Shown: piece after piece, positions 6,832-9,462 of the stretch
How positions within the stretch are numbered: the stretch's first letter is position 1
Layout of the letters: every line of letters starts with the position of its first letter
From: CBFDBF01 sp050293315
GTDB lineage: Bacteria; Pseudomonadota; Gammaproteobacteria; Chromatiales; Chromatiaceae
Assembly: GCA_050293315.1 (NCBI GenBank)
Contig: JBNKMS010000026.1
Coordinates: 1 to 9,462, forward strand
Reading direction: 5' to 3'
Length of the DNA stretch: 9,462 nucleotides
Translations under genes and position numbers: made by a program
The notes under the pieces: generated by a model
Database searches by the model: none
What the model was told of the DNA's origin: nothing
The model's input: only the letters and a program-made list of their open reading frames with translations

Positions 6832-8355
6832 TCAAGTCCCTTGCTGAGTGCCCTCATGCGCCATAAAGTGCTGCCGGCGAATGCCCAGCAGGAAGAGCGC
6901 TGCAAAATAGATGCCCCCTCCGGCTAGGATCCAGCCTAACAGAGCGAAAGAGCGCTCCCATATATCTATCCTGACCCAACTATCCAGAGCACTCACCCCA
7001 AAGAAGAGCAGCAACCCCATAACAGATGAGGCGATCAGCCCACGCAGTAGGAGCCAGCCCCAATCCAGCTCAGGGTGATAGACCCCCTCTCGACGCAGGC
7101 CGCGAAACAGCAACGCTGCATTGAGACAGGCAGAGAGCGTGGTAGCCAGTGCCAGCCCGGCGTGGGCCAGGGGAAACACCAGGATAATATTAAGCACCAT
7201 ATTGGTGACCATGGCGATGACGGCAATCTTTACCGGCGTCTTGGTGTCCTGTCGCGCGTAGTAACCGGGGGCCAACACCTTGATCAGGATAAACGGCACC
7301 AATCCCAGGGAGTAGGCCATGAGGCTGCGCTGTGACATTGCCACATCGGCTGCATCGAACACCTCTGATTGAAACAACGTAGCTATCATCGGACCCGCCA
7401 GCAGCAGCAGTCCAACCGAAGCCGGCAGCCCCAGCAGCAGCACCCAACGCAGTGCCCAGTTAAGTGTATGCGAGAACCCATCCATAGACTCAGCTGCATG
7501 TTTCTGTGATAGATTTGGAAGGATCACCGTAGCCAGGGCAACCCCCAATATACCCAATGGAAACTCCATCAGGCGGTCGGAATAGTAGAGCCAGGAGATA
7601 GAGCCATCCTGCAGAAACGAGGCGATCAGCACATCCAGTAGCAGATTGATCTGGGTGACCGAGACCCCGAACAGGGCCGGCACCATCAGCTTCATAATGC
7701 GCCGCACCCCCTCATGCCTGGTGTTAAAGCGAAACCGCGGCAGCAGTTTCAGCTGCTGCAGAAACGGTAGTTGAAACGCGAACTGAATGATACCGGCAAT
7801 CAACACACCCCAGGCCAGGGCGGTGACTGGCTCAGTCATTAGGGGTGAGAGCCAGAGGGCAGAGACGATCAATACAACATTCAGCAGCACCGGGGTAAAG
7901 GCCGGAACCCCAAAACGGCCGAATGTATTAAGAATGCCCCCGGCAAAGGCAGTGAGAGAGATAAACAGCAGATAGGGGAAGGTGAGCCGCAACATATCGG
8001 CAGCCAGCTCCAGCTTCCCCTCGCTGCCGATAAATCCAGGGGCAAACAGCATCACCAGCAGCGGCGCCCCTACCACCCCGATCAGCGTTGCGATCAACAG
8101 GATCCCTCCCAGGGTGCCGGCCACATAGTTGACCAGCTGCTGTAGTTCGGGAAAGCTACGCCTGCTCTTGTACTCAGTCAGTATCGGGATAAAGGCGACC
8201 GAAAACGAGCCCTCGGCAAACAGACGGCGCCAGAAATTGGGGATCTTGAAGGCGACAAAAAAGGCATCTGTCTTGGCATCTGCGCCAAAGACATGCGCCA
8301 ACACCAGATCCCGCGCAAACCCGAGCAGGCGCGATAGCAGGGTGTTGGATCCCAC
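6832..8355 (-). CDS. murJ: Lipid II flippase MurJ (MviN)
   Basis: Inner-membrane flippase of the MOP superfamily that moves lipid II to the periplasmic face for peptidoglycan synthesis. From the GTG at 8355 it has 507 residues and many hydrophobic helices, consistent with the family's 14. Conserved features include SRLLGFARD (8-16), KIPNFWRRLFAEGSF (37-51) and YYSDRLMEFPLGILGVALAT (257-276); R9, R15, R43 and R261 correspond to functional arginines R18, R24, R52 and R270 of the E. coli protein. The N terminus from GTG is about nine residues short of E. coli and the GTG has no Shine-Dalgarno. The frame stays open to a TAA at 8395-8397; a CTG at 8383-8385 lies six bases after AAGGA and would give 517 residues, matching E. 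coli to within one residue. The true start is therefore probably CTG at 8385. Confidence 0.96.
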   Translation of the reverse strand: MGSNTLLSRLLGFARDLVLAHVFGADAKTDAFFVAFKIPNFWRRLFAEGSFSVAFIPILTEYKSRRSFPELQQLVNYVAGTLGGILLIATLIGVVGAPLLVMLFAPGFIGSEGKLELAADMLRLTFPYLLFISLTAFAGGILNTFGRFGVPAFTPVLLNVVLIVSALWLSPLMTEPVTALAWGVLIAGIIQFAFQLPFLQQLKLLPRFRFNTRHEGVRRIMKLMVPALFGVSVTQINLLLDVLIASFLQDGSISWLYYSDRLMEFPLGILGVALATVILPNLSQKHAAESMDGFSHTLNWALRWVLLLGLPASVGLLLLAGPMIATLFQSEVFDAADVAMSQRSLMAYSLGLVPFILIKVLAPGYYARQDTKTPVKIAVIAMVTNMVLNIILVFPLAHAGLALATTLSACLNAALLFRGLRREGVYHPELDWGWLLLRGLIASSVMGLLLFFGVSALDSWVRIDIWERSFALLGWILAGGGIYFAALFLLGIRRQHFMAHEGTQQGT

Positions 8356-8423
8356 CTTGGTCAGAGATGTAAGTAGAGGTGCCAGGTTCTGTCCTTATAC
8401 TCAATAAATGCCTGCCATATCCT

Positions 8424-8452
8424 GACATAGTGGGCGGAAATGTCCATGCCAA
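8424..8452 (-). promoter_or_regulatory. Possible murJ promoter
   Basis: On the - strand TTGGCA (8447-8452) is followed after 17 bases by TATGTC (8424-8429). The -35 matches consensus at five of six positions and the -10 only at three. Start of transcription would be near 8417, some 30 bases before the proposed CTG start of murJ. Confidence 0.33.
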
Positions 8453-8471
8453 CCCAAAATAGAGATCGCTA

Positions 8472-8500
8472 TTGACAAATATGACCACACCTAGCAGAAT
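8472..8500 (+). promoter_or_regulatory. rpsT promoter (sigma-70 type)
   Basis: TTGACA (8472-8477), a 17-base spacer, then CAGAAT (8495-8500). The GC-rich stretch ACCGCG just after the -10 resembles the discriminator of promoters under stringent (ppGpp) control, as expected for a ribosomal protein gene. Transcription would start near 8507, giving a leader of about 37 bases before the TTG start of rpsT. Confidence 0.72.
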
Positions 8501-8543
8501 ACCGCGTTCTTTTAGGCATTAAACCAGATTTTGGAGATAGATT

Positions 8544-8804
8544 TTGGCCAATACCGTACAAGCCCGCAAACGCGCACGTCAGGCGGAGAAGCATCGCCAG
8601 CACAACAGTGCCCAGCGCAGCGCCATGCGCACCAAGGTTAAAAACGTGGTGAAGGCAATCGTTGCCGGCAACAAGGAGGCCGCAGTCGAGGCTTACAAGC
8701 AGGCGGTTCCAGTGCTGGACCGTGCCGCCAATAATGGCCTGATCCACAAGAACAAGGCTGCTCGTCACAAGAGCCGACTGAATACGCAGATAAAGTCGTT
8801 GTAA
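8544..8804 (+). CDS. rpsT: 30S ribosomal protein S20
   Basis: Small basic protein that binds 16S rRNA early in 30S assembly. The 86-residue length is typical. The start MANTVQARKR, the region around RSAMRTKVKNVVKAI and the strongly conserved GLIHKNKAARHKSRL near the C terminus identify it. The start codon is TTG (8544-8546), with GGAG (8533-8536) seven bases upstream; a TTG start is also known for E. coli rpsT, where S20 limits its own synthesis, so similar control is plausible here. It is a single-gene unit with its own promoter and intrinsic terminator, divergent from murJ, an arrangement common in gammaproteobacteria. Confidence 0.98.
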   Translation: MANTVQARKRARQAEKHRQHNSAQRSAMRTKVKNVVKAIVAGNKEAAVEAYKQAVPVLDRAANNGLIHKNKAARHKSRLNTQIKSL

Positions 8805-8822
8805 CCCAACCTCTTCTGTGTC

Positions 8823-8851
8823 AAAAAAACCGGCCAAAAGCCGGTTTTTTT
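8823..8851 (+). terminator. Intrinsic terminator of rpsT
   Basis: Perfect 12-bp inverted repeat: AAAAAAACCGGC (8823-8834), loop CAAAA, then GCCGGTTTTTTT (8840-8851), with a GC core and a run of seven T. It begins 18 bases after the rpsT stop. The A-run on the left could let it work from the opposite side too. The following 8852-8936 holds nothing recognised. Confidence 0.95.
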
Positions 8852-8936
8852 CTGCCCTCAGGTATTATTGGCAGGCGTTGCCTACCGACCAATTATATTG
8901 CGCTGTAAGGTTTCTTCAGATTCTGTTTTGATTGCG

Positions 8937-9462
8937 GGAATTAATTTCGTAGCCCTTAACCCACGGGCATTTTCTATCCTGTACTTAATTAACCCCGGTA
9001 ATCATTTTCGCAGCCTATCTAGACTGAATCCTTTTCCTTGCCTTAGTGTCAGGCTGCAAGTCCCTTTCTTTTGCGCGCTCAAAAGAAAGGGACGAAAGAA
9101 AAGAGCGCCCGAGTGTTACCCCCTACGGGTGCCCAGCGCTTCTCGTTTAAAGCGGGGCTGTCCATAAGGGGCATCCCCGCCCCTATGGACAGGAGCGACC
9201 TCCCTGTCGCTCCCCTTCGGGCCCTGTCCGCTTGAAACTGCGATGCTCGGGGTAACACACGGGTCTTGGGTGTGGCACCCTGACCTCCTTCGACGCAGCC
9301 GAGTACCGCAACCGCAACAGGATTAGGCCCGTAGGGGCGCCGCATGGACGCGGCGCCTCCAGCGCGGGCAAGGGATTGCCCGTCGATGGAGCCCCTGGGG
9401 CGGTGAGGAACGGAGGGTACCCGAAGGGCAAGTCGTGGAGTGTCTTTTTCTTTCGCCTATTT
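8937..9462 (+). repeat. Structured repeat element, copy D (nearly complete, cut by window end)
   Basis: The outer arm carries TTTCGTAGCC (8945-8954) and TTTCGCAGCC (9006-9015), 61 bases apart. The terminal hairpin is at 9060-9093 with the same 13-bp arms as copies B and C. A B-type body runs to 9270, with closing stem 9113-9122/9249-9258 and an inner stem formed by CTGTCCAT 9158-9165 with ATGGACAG 9185-9192. After a junction of about 20 bases a C-type body follows (about 9291-9455), with GGCGCCGC/GCGGCGCC (9336-9343, 9350-9357) and CCC-GAA-GGG (9420-9428). The window stops in the left arm of the second hairpin, which is of the CCTATTT type seen in copy A. No gene is supported; the open frames follow repeat sequence. 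Confidence 0.87.

Noticed and set aside
8469..8837. Open frame of 122 codons antisense to rpsT
   Set aside because: It overlaps the clear S20 gene and its terminator and promoter; no family resemblance.
8868..9431. Three open frames in copy D on both strands
   Set aside because: All lie in structured repeat DNA with no Shine-Dalgarno or recognisable domain.
1..9462. Possible CRISPR array from the repeated sequences
   Set aside because: The copies are few, far apart, in both orientations and of differing length; there is no regular repeat-spacer pattern and no cas gene.

Overview
The window looks like chromosomal DNA of a gammaproteobacterium. Its right two thirds hold a housekeeping block typical of that class: rpsT on the + strand, and divergently on the - strand murJ, ribF, ileS and lspA. 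The rpsT gene starts with TTG, as it does in Escherichia coli, and ribF-ileS-lspA are joined by single-base stop/start overlaps. No tRNA, rRNA, CRISPR array or transposase is visible, and the species cannot be named from this sequence alone.

Layout, left to right. (1) 1-192: partial copy A of a structured repeat family. (2) 226-918 (-): a five-helix membrane protein resembling the mechanosensitive-channel TM-helix (CmpX-like) family, with a strong Shine-Dalgarno. (3) 1072-1405: repeat copy B. (4) 1629-2129 (+): an AT-rich gene for a small exported protein of unknown function. (5) about 2200-2474: repeat copy C, in inverted orientation to B. (6) 2542-8385 (-): lspA, ileS, ribF and murJ, read right to left. 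(7) 8472-8851 (+): rpsT with a near-consensus promoter and a strong intrinsic terminator. (8) 8937-9462: repeat copy D, a nearly whole element cut by the window end.

How the genes relate. MurJ flips lipid II across the inner membrane, RibF makes FMN and FAD, IleRS charges tRNA-Ile, and LspA removes lipoprotein signal peptides; S20 is a 30S subunit protein. They are linked by conserved gene order and probably shared transcription rather than by one pathway. The fkpB and ispH genes that commonly follow lspA in this class are absent, and the repeat-rich segment begins there.

The most unusual content is the repeat family. Copy D shows the apparent complete design: outer arm, terminal hairpin with T-rich/A-rich arms, a 'B-type' body, then a reversed 'C-type' body running toward a second hairpin. 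At the lspA side the same two halves are separated by about 0.8 kb carrying the AT-rich exported-protein gene, so a filled and an empty version of one element appear to sit in the same window. Several stems show paired (compensatory) differences between copies, which points to selection on a folded RNA or single-stranded DNA.
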